From Piscinibacter caeni (GTDB taxonomy: Bacteria; Pseudomonadota; Gammaproteobacteria; Burkholderiales; Burkholderiaceae_C), in NCBI GenBank assembly GCA_003265685.1, contig KZ836110.1:52074-91256 (forward strand): a stretch of 39,183 nt of DNA. The letters are read 5' to 3'. Under the pieces are notes generated by a model. The model was not told where the DNA came from. It worked only from the letters and a program-made list of their open reading frames with translations, and ran no database searches. The translations under genes and the position numbers were made by a program. The stretch's first letter is position 1, and every line of letters begins with the position of its first letter. Below, piece by piece: positions 1 through 7,489 of the stretch.

Positions 1-439
1 GCGGCAGGCCGGTGATGCCCTTGCTGCCCTGCGTGAAGTCGCCACCGTTCAGGAAGGCCAGGCGGATCGCCTCGGTCAGGCAGATCGTCAGCATCGAGAA
101 GTAGATGCCGCGCAGCTTGAGGATGAAGCTGCCGATCAGCGCGCCCGCCGCCGCCGAGACCAGCGCCGACAGCGGCAGCGCGAGCCAGAAGCTCAGGCCG
201 AAGCGCGAAAGCAGGATCGCCGTCGCGTAGCCGCCGATCAGCGCGAAGCCGGCCTGGCAGATGTTGATGCGCCCGATCGTGAAGGTGATCCACACGCCGA
301 AGGCGATCAGCGACAGCCCGGCGCAGTTCATCAGCACCGACAGCAGGTAGCGCGAGGAGCCCAGGGCGAGCGGCAGCACGGCCAGCACGGCGAGGAAGGC
401 GAGCGCGATGGTGAGGTCGCGTTTCTTCAGGGGATTCAT
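1..439 (-). CDS. livM: Branched-chain amino acid-type ABC transporter permease LivM (3' part outside window)
   Basis: Inner-membrane permease of a Liv-type (HAAT) ABC importer; the family pairs with LivH to form the channel. Reading leftward from the ATG at 439 the frame stays open to the window edge, so about 146 N-terminal residues are visible. The start MNPLKKRDLTIALAFLAVLA is followed by hydrophobic segments and the family block around TFTIGRINICQAGFALIGGY, then a second conserved block with LRGIYFSMLTICLTEAIR. It starts 11 bp downstream of the livH stop, with GGAGGCC just before the ATG, so it belongs to the SBP-livH-livM operon. ATP-binding subunits (livG/livF) are expected beyond position 1 but are not visible. 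Substrate cannot be read from the sequence; the neighbouring racemase hints at a ureide or amino-acid derivative rather than leucine. Confidence 0.9.
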   Translation of the reverse strand, partial: MNPLKKRDLTIALAFLAVLAVLPLALGSSRYLLSVLMNCAGLSLIAFGVWITFTIGRINICQAGFALIGGYATAILLSRFGLSFWLALPLSALVSAAAGALIGSFILKLRGIYFSMLTICLTEAIRLAFLNGGDFTQGSKGITGLP

Positions 440-450
440 CGTGGCCTCCT

Positions 451-1326
451 TCAGCCCCACGGCTTGCCGTAGAGCCCATTGGGCTTGAAGACCAGGAACA
501 CGATCATCGCGACGAAGATCAGCAGGTAGGTCACGCTGCCGGGCAGCAGGTCGTAGCCGATCGCTTCCGCGAAGCCGAGCAGCACGCCGCCGACGATCGC
601 GCCCTGCGTGACGCCGGCGCCGCCGATCATGATCATGATGAAGGCCTTGGTGGAGATGTTGGTGCCGACGCCGGAGTTGACGCCATAGGTCGTCACCAGC
701 AGCCCGCCGGCCAGGCCGGCGAGCGCGGCGCCGATCGCGAAGCCGAGCGTGGTGGTGGCCTTCACGTCCACGCCCTGCAGGCGCGCGGCCTCCTTGTCCT
801 GCGCCACCGCGCGCAAGGCGCGGCCGGGCCGGGTGTACTGCACGAAGGCGAGCAGCCCGACGATGGCCACCACCGCGAGCAGCGCGACCATCGCGTTCGG
901 GTAGGTCAGGATCGCGCCGCCCTCGGCCACGTCGCCGAAGATGAACGCGCCGTCCACCACCGGCGGCACGCCGCGCTGCTTCTCGCCGAACACGGTGAGC
1001 GCGAGGTTCTCCAGCAGCAGCGCGGTGCCCACCGCCATCAGCATCGAGTTCTCCTCGCGCGTCGCGTTGGCGAGCACCGGCTGGAAGAAGAAGCGGTTGA
1101 ACAGCACGCCGACCACCGCCAGCACCGCGGCGGCGGCCGGCAGCGCGACGAAGAACGGCGCGCCGTACTCGCCGTAGAGGTAGTACACGACGAAGGCGCC
1201 GAGCATGTACATCTGCCCGTGCGCGAAGTTCACGACCCGCATGATCGAGAACACCATCGTCAGGCCGAGCGCGATGAGGGCGTACACGCATCCCAGCACC
1301 GTGCCGTTGATCAGGACCTGGGCCAT
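451..1326 (-). CDS. livH: Branched-chain amino acid-type ABC transporter permease LivH
   Basis: Second inner-membrane permease of the Liv-type importer, 291 residues, the normal length for LivH. The N-terminus has the family signature ALIALGLTMVFSIMRVVNFA followed by HGQMYMLGAF. Several hydrophobic spans follow, and the C-terminal third contains the glycine-rich IGGAGVTQGAIVGG loop, which corresponds to the ATPase-contact region of this family. The gene lies 29 bp after the substrate-binding protein gene and 11 bp before livM on the same strand, so the three are very likely one transcript. Assignment to the LivH family is secure; the transported compound is not. Confidence 0.93.
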   Translation of the reverse strand: MAQVLINGTVLGCVYALIALGLTMVFSIMRVVNFAHGQMYMLGAFVVYYLYGEYGAPFFVALPAAAAVLAVVGVLFNRFFFQPVLANATREENSMLMAVGTALLLENLALTVFGEKQRGVPPVVDGAFIFGDVAEGGAILTYPNAMVALLAVVAIVGLLAFVQYTRPGRALRAVAQDKEAARLQGVDVKATTTLGFAIGAALAGLAGGLLVTTYGVNSGVGTNISTKAFIMIMIGGAGVTQGAIVGGVLLGFAEAIGYDLLPGSVTYLLIFVAMIVFLVFKPNGLYGKPWG

Positions 1327-1355
1327 GGCTGGCGCCTTTCGTGGTCAGTCGCCGT

Positions 1356-2546
1356 TCAGTTCTTGATGGTGCCGACGAACAAGGTCTTGAACTCCTTGCC
1401 GTCGAACTCGTTCACGACCAGCGGCACGCCCACCTGGCTGCGCCGGCCGAAGTCGGCGTTGCCAGTGAACTCGAGCTTCGTCGTGCCACCCTTGACGTAG
1501 GGGTTGGTCATCGAGAAGGTCGCCATCTCCTTCTTGAACACCTCGACGTCGTTCAGCGCGGCCGGGTTCTTCTTCAGCACCGCGAGGATCAGCTCGAGCG
1601 CATACACCTTGGTGCCGGCCTCGTCGTTCCACTCGCCGACGCGCTTCTTGTAGGCCTCGGCGAAGGCCTTCATCTCGTCGGACTGGATCTCCGGCGTCGA
1701 CGCGCCGCCCACGCTCATGAAGCCGGCCGCCTTGGCGCCGGCCACCTGGGCGAGGATCTTCGAGTCCTGCGCCGTCTCGGTGGAAATCGTGCCCTTGAAG
1801 CCGAGGTCGCGCGCCGCCTTGTTCAGCAGCGGCGCGTCGGCCGGCGCCACGCCCGAGAGCACGATGTGGTCGGGCTTGGTCTTGATGATCTTGGTCATCA
1901 CCGGCATGAAGTCCTTGGTGCCGGGCTCGTAGCTCTCGCTGCCGGCCACCACGTTCAGGCCGAGCTTCTTCGCGGCCTCCACGCCCTCGACCTGCTGGTT
2001 CTTCGCGTCCGATTCGTTGCGCGCGAGGAAGGCGATCGACTTCACGCCCTTCTTCGCCTTCAGGTAGTCGTACATGATCGGGCCGACCTGGTAGCTCGCC
2101 ACCATGCCCAGCACCGAGGCGTTGGCCGGCGCCTTGTAGAGCTCCTTGGCGAAGGCGTAGGGGAAGTTCATCGCCTTGGCGCGCTCCATCACCGGCTTGA
2201 CCGCCAGCGCGGTGGTGTCGATGTTCGGGCCGATGACGTACTTGATGCCCTGGCTGGTGAGCTTCTCGGCGTTGGTCACCGAGATCTTCGGGTCGTTCTT
2301 GTCGTCCAGCGCGACGATCTCGAGCTTGTACTTCTTGCCGCCGATGTCGACGCCGCCCTTGGCGTTGTAGAGGTCGGCGGTGGTCTCGGCGCAGTACTTG
2401 TTGACCAGGCCCCAGGAGGCGGCCTCGCCGGACATCACTCCGTTGACGCCGATCTTCAGCACCTCCTGCGCGTGGGCCGCGCCGGCGAGCAGCAGGCTGC
2501 TGGCGAAGGCCACGCGCAGCAGGGTCGGGCGGAGAACTTGCTTCAT
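1356..2546 (-). CDS. Periplasmic substrate-binding protein of the Liv-type ABC importer
   Basis: Type I periplasmic binding protein (Leu/Ile/Val-binding family), 396 residues. I chose the ATG at 2546 because it is preceded by AGGACCTCCC and begins a clear signal peptide (MKQVLRPTLLRVAFASSLLL, cleavage probably after AHA before QEVLKIG). An in-frame ATG at 2672 would add 42 polar residues ahead of the signal peptide and cross the promoter region, so it was not used. The mature protein starts with EVLKIGVNGVMSGEAASWG, the usual first strand and ligand loop of the family. It is the first gene of the operon with livH and livM and is divergent from the racemase gene across 143 bp that hold a palindrome at 2613-2628. 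Ligand unknown; a hydantoin, ureide or amide is a reasonable guess from context only. Confidence 0.9.
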   Translation of the reverse strand: MKQVLRPTLLRVAFASSLLLAGAAHAQEVLKIGVNGVMSGEAASWGLVNKYCAETTADLYNAKGGVDIGGKKYKLEIVALDDKNDPKISVTNAEKLTSQGIKYVIGPNIDTTALAVKPVMERAKAMNFPYAFAKELYKAPANASVLGMVASYQVGPIMYDYLKAKKGVKSIAFLARNESDAKNQQVEGVEAAKKLGLNVVAGSESYEPGTKDFMPVMTKIIKTKPDHIVLSGVAPADAPLLNKAARDLGFKGTISTETAQDSKILAQVAGAKAAGFMSVGGASTPEIQSDEMKAFAEAYKKRVGEWNDEAGTKVYALELILAVLKKNPAALNDVEVFKKEMATFSMTNPYVKGGTTKLEFTGNADFGRRSQVGVPLVVNEFDGKEFKTLFVGTIKN

Positions 2547-2612
2547 GGGAGGTCCTTTCCTCAGGGTTCGTTCGGTGTGCTCTCGAGCTCGCTTGCTGAC
2601 ATTCACGGCTTG

Positions 2613-2628
2613 AGATTGCATACAATCT
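2613..2628. promoter_or_regulatory. Palindromic candidate operator between SBP and racemase genes
   Basis: AGATTGCATACAATCT has perfect 6-bp arms (AGATTG / CAATCT) around CATA. It lies midway in the 143-bp divergent promoter region, an AT-richer island in very GC-rich DNA. The half-site resembles the palindrome in front of the NCS1 permease gene (12649-12662, core TGTATACA). GntR/FCD-family repressors often use TTGTATACAA-like sites, so such a regulator is plausible, but none is encoded in this window. Confidence 0.5.
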
Positions 2629-2689
2629 AGCCTAGAGTCTTGCAGGCATTGTTGGTACTTTCCCGCAGACAAACTTCACGGAGCCGCCC

Positions 2690-3427
2690 ATGCGCATCAA
2701 GGTGATCAACCCCAACACCACCTGGTCGATGACCGAGACGATCGCGCAGGCGGCGCGCGCCGCGGTGTCGCCCGGGGTCGAGATCGAGGCGGTGAGCCCG
2801 GCGCACGGGCCGGTGTCGATCGAAGGGCACTACGACGAGGCGATGGCCTGCCTGGGCCTGCTCGACGAGGTGCGCAAGGGCGAGGCCGAGGGCGCCGATG
2901 CCTACGTGATCGCCTGCTTCGGCGACCCCGGGCTGGATGCGGCGCGCGAGATCGCGCGCGGCCCGGTGATCGGCATCGCCGAGGCGGCGATGCGCTCGGC
3001 CGGTTACCTGGCCACCGGCTTCTCGGTGGTGACCACGCTGCAGCGCACCGTGGTGATCGCCGAGCACCTGCTCGACAAGTACGGCGCGCGTGCCCAGTGC
3101 CGGCGTGTGCGCGCCTGCGAGATCGCGGTGCTCGAACTCGAGAATCCGGCCAGCGATGCCTACCGCACCATCCTGGCCGAATGCCGCCGTGCGCTGGCCG
3201 AGGACGGCTGCGGCGCGATTGTGCTCGGCTGCGCCGGCATGGCCGACCTGTGCCGGCGCCTGAGCGGCGAACTCGGCGTGCCGGTGATCGACGGCGTGGC
3301 CGCCGCGGTGGCCACCGCCGAGGCGCTGGTGCGCATCGGCCTGGGCACCAGCAAACACGGGGACTACGCGAGTCCGCTGCCCAAGCCCTACACCGGCCTG
3401 CTTGCGCCCTGGGCGCCGGGGGACTGA
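2690..3427 (+). CDS. Asp/Glu/hydantoin racemase family protein (allantoin- or hydantoin-racemase-like)
   Basis: Cytosolic cofactor-independent racemase of the Asp/Glu/hydantoin family, 245 residues, typical for HyuE/HpxA-type enzymes, which epimerise 5-substituted hydantoins or allantoin. It starts with the family strand MRIKVINPNTTWSMTETIAQ. It carries the two catalytic-type cysteines: C76 in VIACFGDPGLDA and C181 in AIVLGCAGMADL, which deprotonate opposite faces of the substrate in this family. The start is the ATG at 2690. The gene is divergent from the Liv-type importer and 2-10 kb from a glyoxylate assimilation operon, which favours a ureide (allantoin) or hydantoin substrate over aspartate or glutamate. 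Its last 40 bp overlap the 3' end of the convergent diguanylate cyclase gene. The family is sure; the exact substrate is inference. Confidence 0.82.
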   Translation: MRIKVINPNTTWSMTETIAQAARAAVSPGVEIEAVSPAHGPVSIEGHYDEAMACLGLLDEVRKGEAEGADAYVIACFGDPGLDAAREIARGPVIGIAEAAMRSAGYLATGFSVVTTLQRTVVIAEHLLDKYGARAQCRRVRACEIAVLELENPASDAYRTILAECRRALAEDGCGAIVLGCAGMADLCRRLSGELGVPVIDGVAAAVATAEALVRIGLGTSKHGDYASPLPKPYTGLLAPWAPGD

Positions 3428-4572
3428 GCCGAAAGCACCCGGTCGCGCCCGGCGCTCTTGGCGGCGTAGAGCGCGCGGTCGGCTTCGCGCCAGGCGGCGT
3501 CCCAGCCCGCGCGGCTGGTGCAGGGCCGCGAGATGCCCACGCTGACCGTGCAGCGCATCTGCGCCTTGCCGTCCGGCGTGGTCAGCACCAGCGAGCGCAC
3601 CGCGTCGCGCAGCCGCTCCGCCTGCACGGCCGCGGCGCCCGCGTCGCCGCCGATGCAGCCGACCAGGAACTCCTCGCCGCCGACGCGGGCGACGAAGTCG
3701 CTGCCGCGCACCGTGTGCTCGAGCGCCTGCGCCACCGCGTGCAGCGCGGCGTCGCCGGCGGCATGGCCGTGTTCGTCGTTGATGCGCTTGAAGTGGTCGA
3801 TGTCGACCTGCAGCAGGGTCAGCGGCGGCGGCGTGCGGGCGGCGAAATGCCGCGCCAGCACCTCGTCCAGGCCGTTGCGGTTCAGCACCCGGGTCAGCGC
3901 GTCGCGCGAGGCGAGCTCGGCGAGCTGGCGGTGCAGCCGCACGAACACCATCCACAGCAGGTTGAGCCCGAGCAGCACCGCGGCGAGCGAGGCGTAGACG
4001 TAGTAGGCCTGCGCGAACGGGCCGCGGTACATCACCTCGGCGCCGCGCTGCGCGATGTGCAGTCCCCGGGCCGTGGTCAGCACGGCCAGCAGGCCCATCA
4101 CCAGCGTCAGCACGATCAGCGGGGCACGCAGCGGGCGGCCCTCGCGCGGCAGTGCGCGCAGGTTGTCGATCACCAGCACGGCATAGGCCAGGCCGAGCGC
4201 CACGTTCAGCAATGCATAGCGTCCGCCCTGCCCGGTCGCCGTCACCGTCACCGCCTGCGCGAGCAGGAAGCCTGCGACCAGCGCGGCCAGCCACGTGGCC
4301 GACGGCGCCTCCCGGCCGAGGAAGCGGCGCAGGCCGCCGATGAACAGCAGCGCCGCGAGCAGCATCGCCGCGTCCAGCAGCAGCATCCAGGCCTGCGGGT
4401 TGTACAGGCCGGCGACGAGGCGCGCCACGTAGGCGCAGCCGAACAGCACGGCACCGGCACTCCAGTGCTGCAGCCCGCTGCGCGGCGGCATGCCGCGGCC
4501 GATCAGGTGGAACAGGCCGCCGATGCAGACCAGGTTGATCGCGAGGACGATGACGAGGGTGACCGGATCCAT
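3388..4572 (-). CDS. Membrane-anchored diguanylate cyclase (GGDEF domain)
   Basis: Makes the second messenger cyclic di-GMP from two GTP. It has 394 residues: about the first 210 form a hydrophobic region with several membrane spans and no recognised sensor domain, then a GGDEF domain starting near ASRDALTRVLNRNGLDEVLA. The active-site motif is GGEEF (residues 298-302), a catalytically competent variant. An RxxD inhibitory site (RGSD, residues 289-292) sits the standard five residues upstream, so product inhibition is expected. The metal-binding aspartate is in LLQVDIDHFKRINDEHGHAA. No EAL domain. The gene stands alone, convergent with the racemase gene (40-bp overlap), and its upstream region is occupied by the structured repeat at 4636-4909. 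The signal sensed is unknown. Confidence 0.92.
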   Translation of the reverse strand: MDPVTLVIVLAINLVCIGGLFHLIGRGMPPRSGLQHWSAGAVLFGCAYVARLVAGLYNPQAWMLLLDAAMLLAALLFIGGLRRFLGREAPSATWLAALVAGFLLAQAVTVTATGQGGRYALLNVALGLAYAVLVIDNLRALPREGRPLRAPLIVLTLVMGLLAVLTTARGLHIAQRGAEVMYRGPFAQAYYVYASLAAVLLGLNLLWMVFVRLHRQLAELASRDALTRVLNRNGLDEVLARHFAARTPPPLTLLQVDIDHFKRINDEHGHAAGDAALHAVAQALEHTVRGSDFVARVGGEEFLVGCIGGDAGAAAVQAERLRDAVRSLVLTTPDGKAQMRCTVSVGISRPCTSRAGWDAAWREADRALYAAKSAGRDRVLSAQSPGAQGASRPV

Positions 4573-4635
4573 GGGCCCGGGGGATTATCCCGGCCGAGCC
4601 TGACAGGAATCTTCGGCCCGCTCCTCGGGGGCAGG

Positions 4636-4909
4636 CTAGGAGTCTGCGCGGCAGAAACCCGGGCCCGCGCCGGGCGGCCAAGGCCGCTGGCGTAGGCGCG
4701 ACGCGCGGCGCGGGCTGCTCGCCCGCGCAAGCGGCGCAACACGCGCCAGTGGCCTTGGGTGACCCGGCCCGAAGGGTTGAGCCCGCCCAGGGGCGCATGC
4801 GTCGTTGCACCCCTAGCCCGGGCGGCCAGCCCGGGCGGCGGGCTGCGCCTGGCCTGCGCCCCTGGGCGGGCTCAACGCGGGCCCGGGTTTCTGCCGCGCA
4901 GACTCCTAG
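4636..4909. repeat. 274-bp nested inverted-repeat element (MITE-like or structured RNA/DNA element)
   Basis: The ends are a perfect 34-bp inverted repeat, 4636-4669 (starting CTAGGAGTCTGCGCGGCAGA) and 4876-4909. Inside are further inverted repeats: 4678-4692 with 4744-4758 (14 of 15 match), enclosing a perfect 8-bp hairpin (4708-4715 / 4721-4728, loop TGCTC), and a perfect 22-bp pair, 4776-4797 with 4855-4876. The whole can fold as a long outer stem carrying two hairpin arms. I see no open frame that looks real, no target-site duplication and no T-run that would make it a simple terminator. It fills the gap between the diguanylate cyclase gene and the small membrane protein gene, and its right end supplies the latter's stop codon. 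Either a non-autonomous mobile element with long terminal repeats or a dispersed structured element; I cannot tell which. Confidence 0.75.
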
Positions 4910-5121
4910 GTCCGCACCGCGGTGCGGCGGCGCGCCGTCTCTGCCGCCTCGTGCGGCGGCACGGTGTCCTCGAAGCCGGTGGAGTGGAAGGTGGTGCCCG
5001 GGCCGCGGCCGTGCCAGGCCTGGCCGCCCTGCTCGCGCCGCTCCTTCATTGTGAGCAGCACATGGTCGACCGCGAGCCAGGCCACGATGGCACCCACGAT
5101 CAGCGCGACGGCGGTCAGCAT
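4906..5121 (-). CDS. Small single-span membrane protein, unknown function
   Basis: A 71-residue protein. The ATG at 5121 was chosen because GGGAGGAG sits at ideal distance before it; a longer in-frame start at 5184 would skip that site. Residues 1-25 (MLTAVALIVGAIVAWLAVDH and following) form one membrane span; the rest is a charged, soluble tail with no recognised motif. The stop codon (TAG, 4906-4908) lies inside the right arm of the inverted-repeat element, so the original C-terminus may have been altered if the element inserted there. The gene follows the glycerate kinase gene on the same strand after 93 bp and might be read through from the gcl operon. No homologue recognised. Confidence 0.6.
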   Translation of the reverse strand: MLTAVALIVGAIVAWLAVDHVLLTMKERREQGGQAWHGRGPGTTFHSTGFEDTVPPHEAAETARRRTAVRT

Positions 5122-5214
5122 GAACTTCTCCTCCCGGCAAGCCTCGGCGTCGAAGAATCTACGCCGGCTCGTGACGGACTCCACCCCCCGGAATGGAGGC
5201 CCGCGCGGGTCGCG

Positions 5215-6516
5215 TCAGAGCACCAGCAGGGCGCGGAAGTCGTTCACGTTGGTGAAGGTCGGTCCAGGCACGACCAGGTCCCCGAGCGGCGCGAAGAAGT
5301 TGTAGGCGTCGTTGCGGTCGAGGAACTCCTGCGCCTTGAGGCCCTTCGCGGCGGCACGCACGAGCGTGTCGGGCGTGACGATCGCGCCGGCGTTGTCCTC
5401 CACGCCGTCGATGCCATCGGTGTCGGCCGCCAGCACGTGCACGCCGGGCTCGCCCTGCAGCGCGATCGCGCAACCGAGCAGGAACTCGGTGGCGCGGCCG
5501 CCCCGGCCGCCCTTGGCCTTGACCGTCACCGTGGTCTCGCCGCCGGAGAGGATGACGCAGGGCTTCGCGAACGGCGCGCCGCGCCGCGCCACCGCGCGCG
5601 CCAGCGCCGCATGCACCTTGCCGACCTCGCGGCTCTCGCCCTCGATCTCGTCGGACAGGATGTGCGCCTCGAGCCCGGCGCGCCGCGCCAGCGCGGCGGC
5701 CGCCTCCAGGCTCTGCTGGGGCGTGGCGATCATGTGCACCTGGTGGCCGGCGAAGCGCGGGTCGCCCGGCTTGGGCGTCTCGAAGCTGCCCGTCTCCAGG
5801 CCGACCCGGGCCGCCGCCGGCAGCGGGATGCCGTAGCGCGCCAGGATGGCCAGCGCGTCGGCGCAGGTGGTCGAATCGGGCGCCGTGGGCCCGCTGGCGA
5901 TCACCTCGGGGGCGTCGCCCGGCACGTCGCTGATCAGCAGCGTGACCACCCGCGCCGGCGCGCACAGCGCCGCGAGCCGCCCGCCCTTGATGGCCGACAG
6001 GTGCTTGCGCACGCAGTTCATCTCGTCGATCGCGGCGCCGCTCTTCAGCAGCGCCTTGTTGATCTCCTGCTTCTGCTCGAGCGTCAGCCCGGGCGCGGGC
6101 AGCGAGAGCAGCGCCGAGCCACCGCCGGAGACCAGGCACAGCACCAGGTCGTCGGCCGTCAGCCCCTGGGCCAGCGCGAGGATGCGCGCGGCCGCCTGCC
6201 GGCCGGCCTCGTCGGGCACCGGGTGTGAGGCCTCCACCACCTCGATGCGGCCCGGCCGGGCCCGGTACGCGGGCGGCACGTGGTCGTAGCGCGTGACCAC
6301 CAGCCCGGACAGCGGTGCGCCGGCCGGCCACAGCGCGTCGACCGCCGCGGCCATCGCACCGCCGGCCTTGCCGGCGCCGATCACCACCGTGCGGCCCTTG
6401 GGCGGCGGCGGCAGCCACGCGCCGGTGTTCTCGGCCGGCAGCGCGCGGGCGACCGCAGCGTCGTAGAGCGCGCGCAGGAATGCGCGCGGATCGGACTGGG
6501 GCGAGGGCGTGTTCAT
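5215..6516 (-). CDS. Glycerate 2-kinase, MOFRL family (often named hydroxypyruvate reductase TtuD)
   Basis: Phosphorylates D-glycerate to 2-phosphoglycerate with ATP, the last step of the glycerate route from glyoxylate. It has 433 residues, as usual for the GckA/TtuD family. Visible family motifs: VVIGAGKAGGAM near residue 45, the SGGGSALLSLPA loop, SDVPGD, and in the C-terminal MOFRL part LSGGETTVTVK and AADTDGIDGVEDNAGA. It lies 42 bp downstream of glxR, whose product supplies glycerate, and closes the gcl-hyi-glxR operon. Many databases call this family hydroxypyruvate reductase; biochemical work on the family and the presence of GlxR here both favour the kinase role. No strong ribosome binding site is seen before the ATG, so translation may depend on upstream coupling. 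Confidence 0.88.
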   Translation of the reverse strand: MNTPSPQSDPRAFLRALYDAAVARALPAENTGAWLPPPPKGRTVVIGAGKAGGAMAAAVDALWPAGAPLSGLVVTRYDHVPPAYRARPGRIEVVEASHPVPDEAGRQAAARILALAQGLTADDLVLCLVSGGGSALLSLPAPGLTLEQKQEINKALLKSGAAIDEMNCVRKHLSAIKGGRLAALCAPARVVTLLISDVPGDAPEVIASGPTAPDSTTCADALAILARYGIPLPAAARVGLETGSFETPKPGDPRFAGHQVHMIATPQQSLEAAAALARRAGLEAHILSDEIEGESREVGKVHAALARAVARRGAPFAKPCVILSGGETTVTVKAKGGRGGRATEFLLGCAIALQGEPGVHVLAADTDGIDGVEDNAGAIVTPDTLVRAAAKGLKAQEFLDRNDAYNFFAPLGDLVVPGPTFTNVNDFRALLVL

Positions 6517-6558
6517 ACGGCGATTATCGGGAAAGGCGCCGGCGCCCGGCCCTGCAGG

Positions 6559-7458
6559 TCAGGCGCTCGCCACCTCGTGGTTGGCCATGATCTCGAGCGC
6601 GCGCACCAGCGCGGAGTGATCCAGATCCTGCATCCCGTTGGCCGCGCAGGCCTGCATCAACTGGGCCGCGTTGGCGGTGTTGGGCAGCGCGACGCCGAGC
6701 GCCTTGGCGCCCTGCAGTGCCAGGTTCAGGTCCTTCTGGTGCAGCCCGATGCGGAAGCCCGGGTTGAACGTGCGCTTGATCATGCGCTCGCCATGCACCT
6801 CCAGGATGCGGCTGGCCGCGAAGCCGCCCATCAGCGCCTGGCGCACCTTGGCCGGGTCGGCGCCCGCCTTGCTGGCGAAGACGAGCGCCTCGCCCACCGC
6901 CGCGATGTTCAGCGCCACGATGATCTGGTTCGCGACCTTGGTCGTCTGGCCGTCGCCGTTGCCGCCGACCAGCGTGATGTTCTTGCCCATCAGCTGGAAC
7001 AGCGGCAGCACCTTGTCGAACGCCGCCTGCGGGCCGCCGACCATGATCGTGAGCGAGGCCGCCTTGGCACCCACTTCGCCGCCGGAGACCGGCGCGTCGA
7101 GGTAGTCGCAACCGAGTTCGTTGATGCGCTTGGCGAACTCCTTGGTCGCGATCGGCGAGATCGAGCTCATGTCGACGACGATCTTGCCCTTGCCGAGGCC
7201 GGAGGCGACGCCGGTCTCGCTGAACAGCACGGCCTCGACGTCCGGCGTGTCCGGCACCATCGTGAAGACGATGTCGGCGCGCTCGGCGACGCCGCGTGCG
7301 TTGACGCACTGGGTCGCGCTGCTGGCGGCGATCTCCGGATGCAGCTTGCCGTGCGTGAAGACGAACAGCTGGTGGCCGGCCTTGAGCAGGTGCAGCGCCA
7401 TCGGCGCGCCCATGATGCCCAGGCCGATGAAGCCGAGCTTGAGAGGCGAGGAAGTCAT
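6559..7458 (-). CDS. glxR: Tartronate semialdehyde reductase (2-hydroxy-3-oxopropionate reductase)
   Basis: Reduces tartronate semialdehyde to D-glycerate with NAD(P)H in the cytosol. A 299-residue beta-hydroxyacid dehydrogenase: Rossmann motif GFIGLGIMGAPMALHLLKAG at residues 9-28, substrate-binding block with DAPVSGGEVGAKAASLTIMV, and the catalytic lysine K174 in GQTTKVANQIIVALN. The C-terminal helical domain contains the KDLNLAL segment. The gene lies 31 bp after hyi and 42 bp before the glycerate kinase gene on the same strand, so substrate (from Gcl) and product use are encoded in one operon. Sequence features fit GlxR/GarR better than 3-hydroxyisobutyrate dehydrogenase, and the neighbours settle the assignment. 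Confidence 0.93.
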   Translation of the reverse strand: MTSSPLKLGFIGLGIMGAPMALHLLKAGHQLFVFTHGKLHPEIAASSATQCVNARGVAERADIVFTMVPDTPDVEAVLFSETGVASGLGKGKIVVDMSSISPIATKEFAKRINELGCDYLDAPVSGGEVGAKAASLTIMVGGPQAAFDKVLPLFQLMGKNITLVGGNGDGQTTKVANQIIVALNIAAVGEALVFASKAGADPAKVRQALMGGFAASRILEVHGERMIKRTFNPGFRIGLHQKDLNLALQGAKALGVALPNTANAAQLMQACAANGMQDLDHSALVRALEIMANHEVASA

Positions 7459-7489
7459 GTGGGTCTCGGGGTCGTGAGGAGTCAGGAGG

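Noticed and set aside
2547..2672. 42-residue N-terminal extension of the binding protein
   Set aside because: The extension precedes a normal signal peptide and covers the promoter and palindrome; the ATG at 2546 has a better ribosome binding site.
4636..4909. Ordinary rho-independent terminator
   Set aside because: No T-run after any stem, and the outer stem is far too long and widely spaced for an intrinsic terminator.
5215..6516. Hydroxypyruvate reductase as the function
   Set aside because: The MOFRL/GckA motifs have no NAD(P)-binding Rossmann signature, and a tartronate semialdehyde reductase is already present; glycerate 2-kinase fits the pathway.
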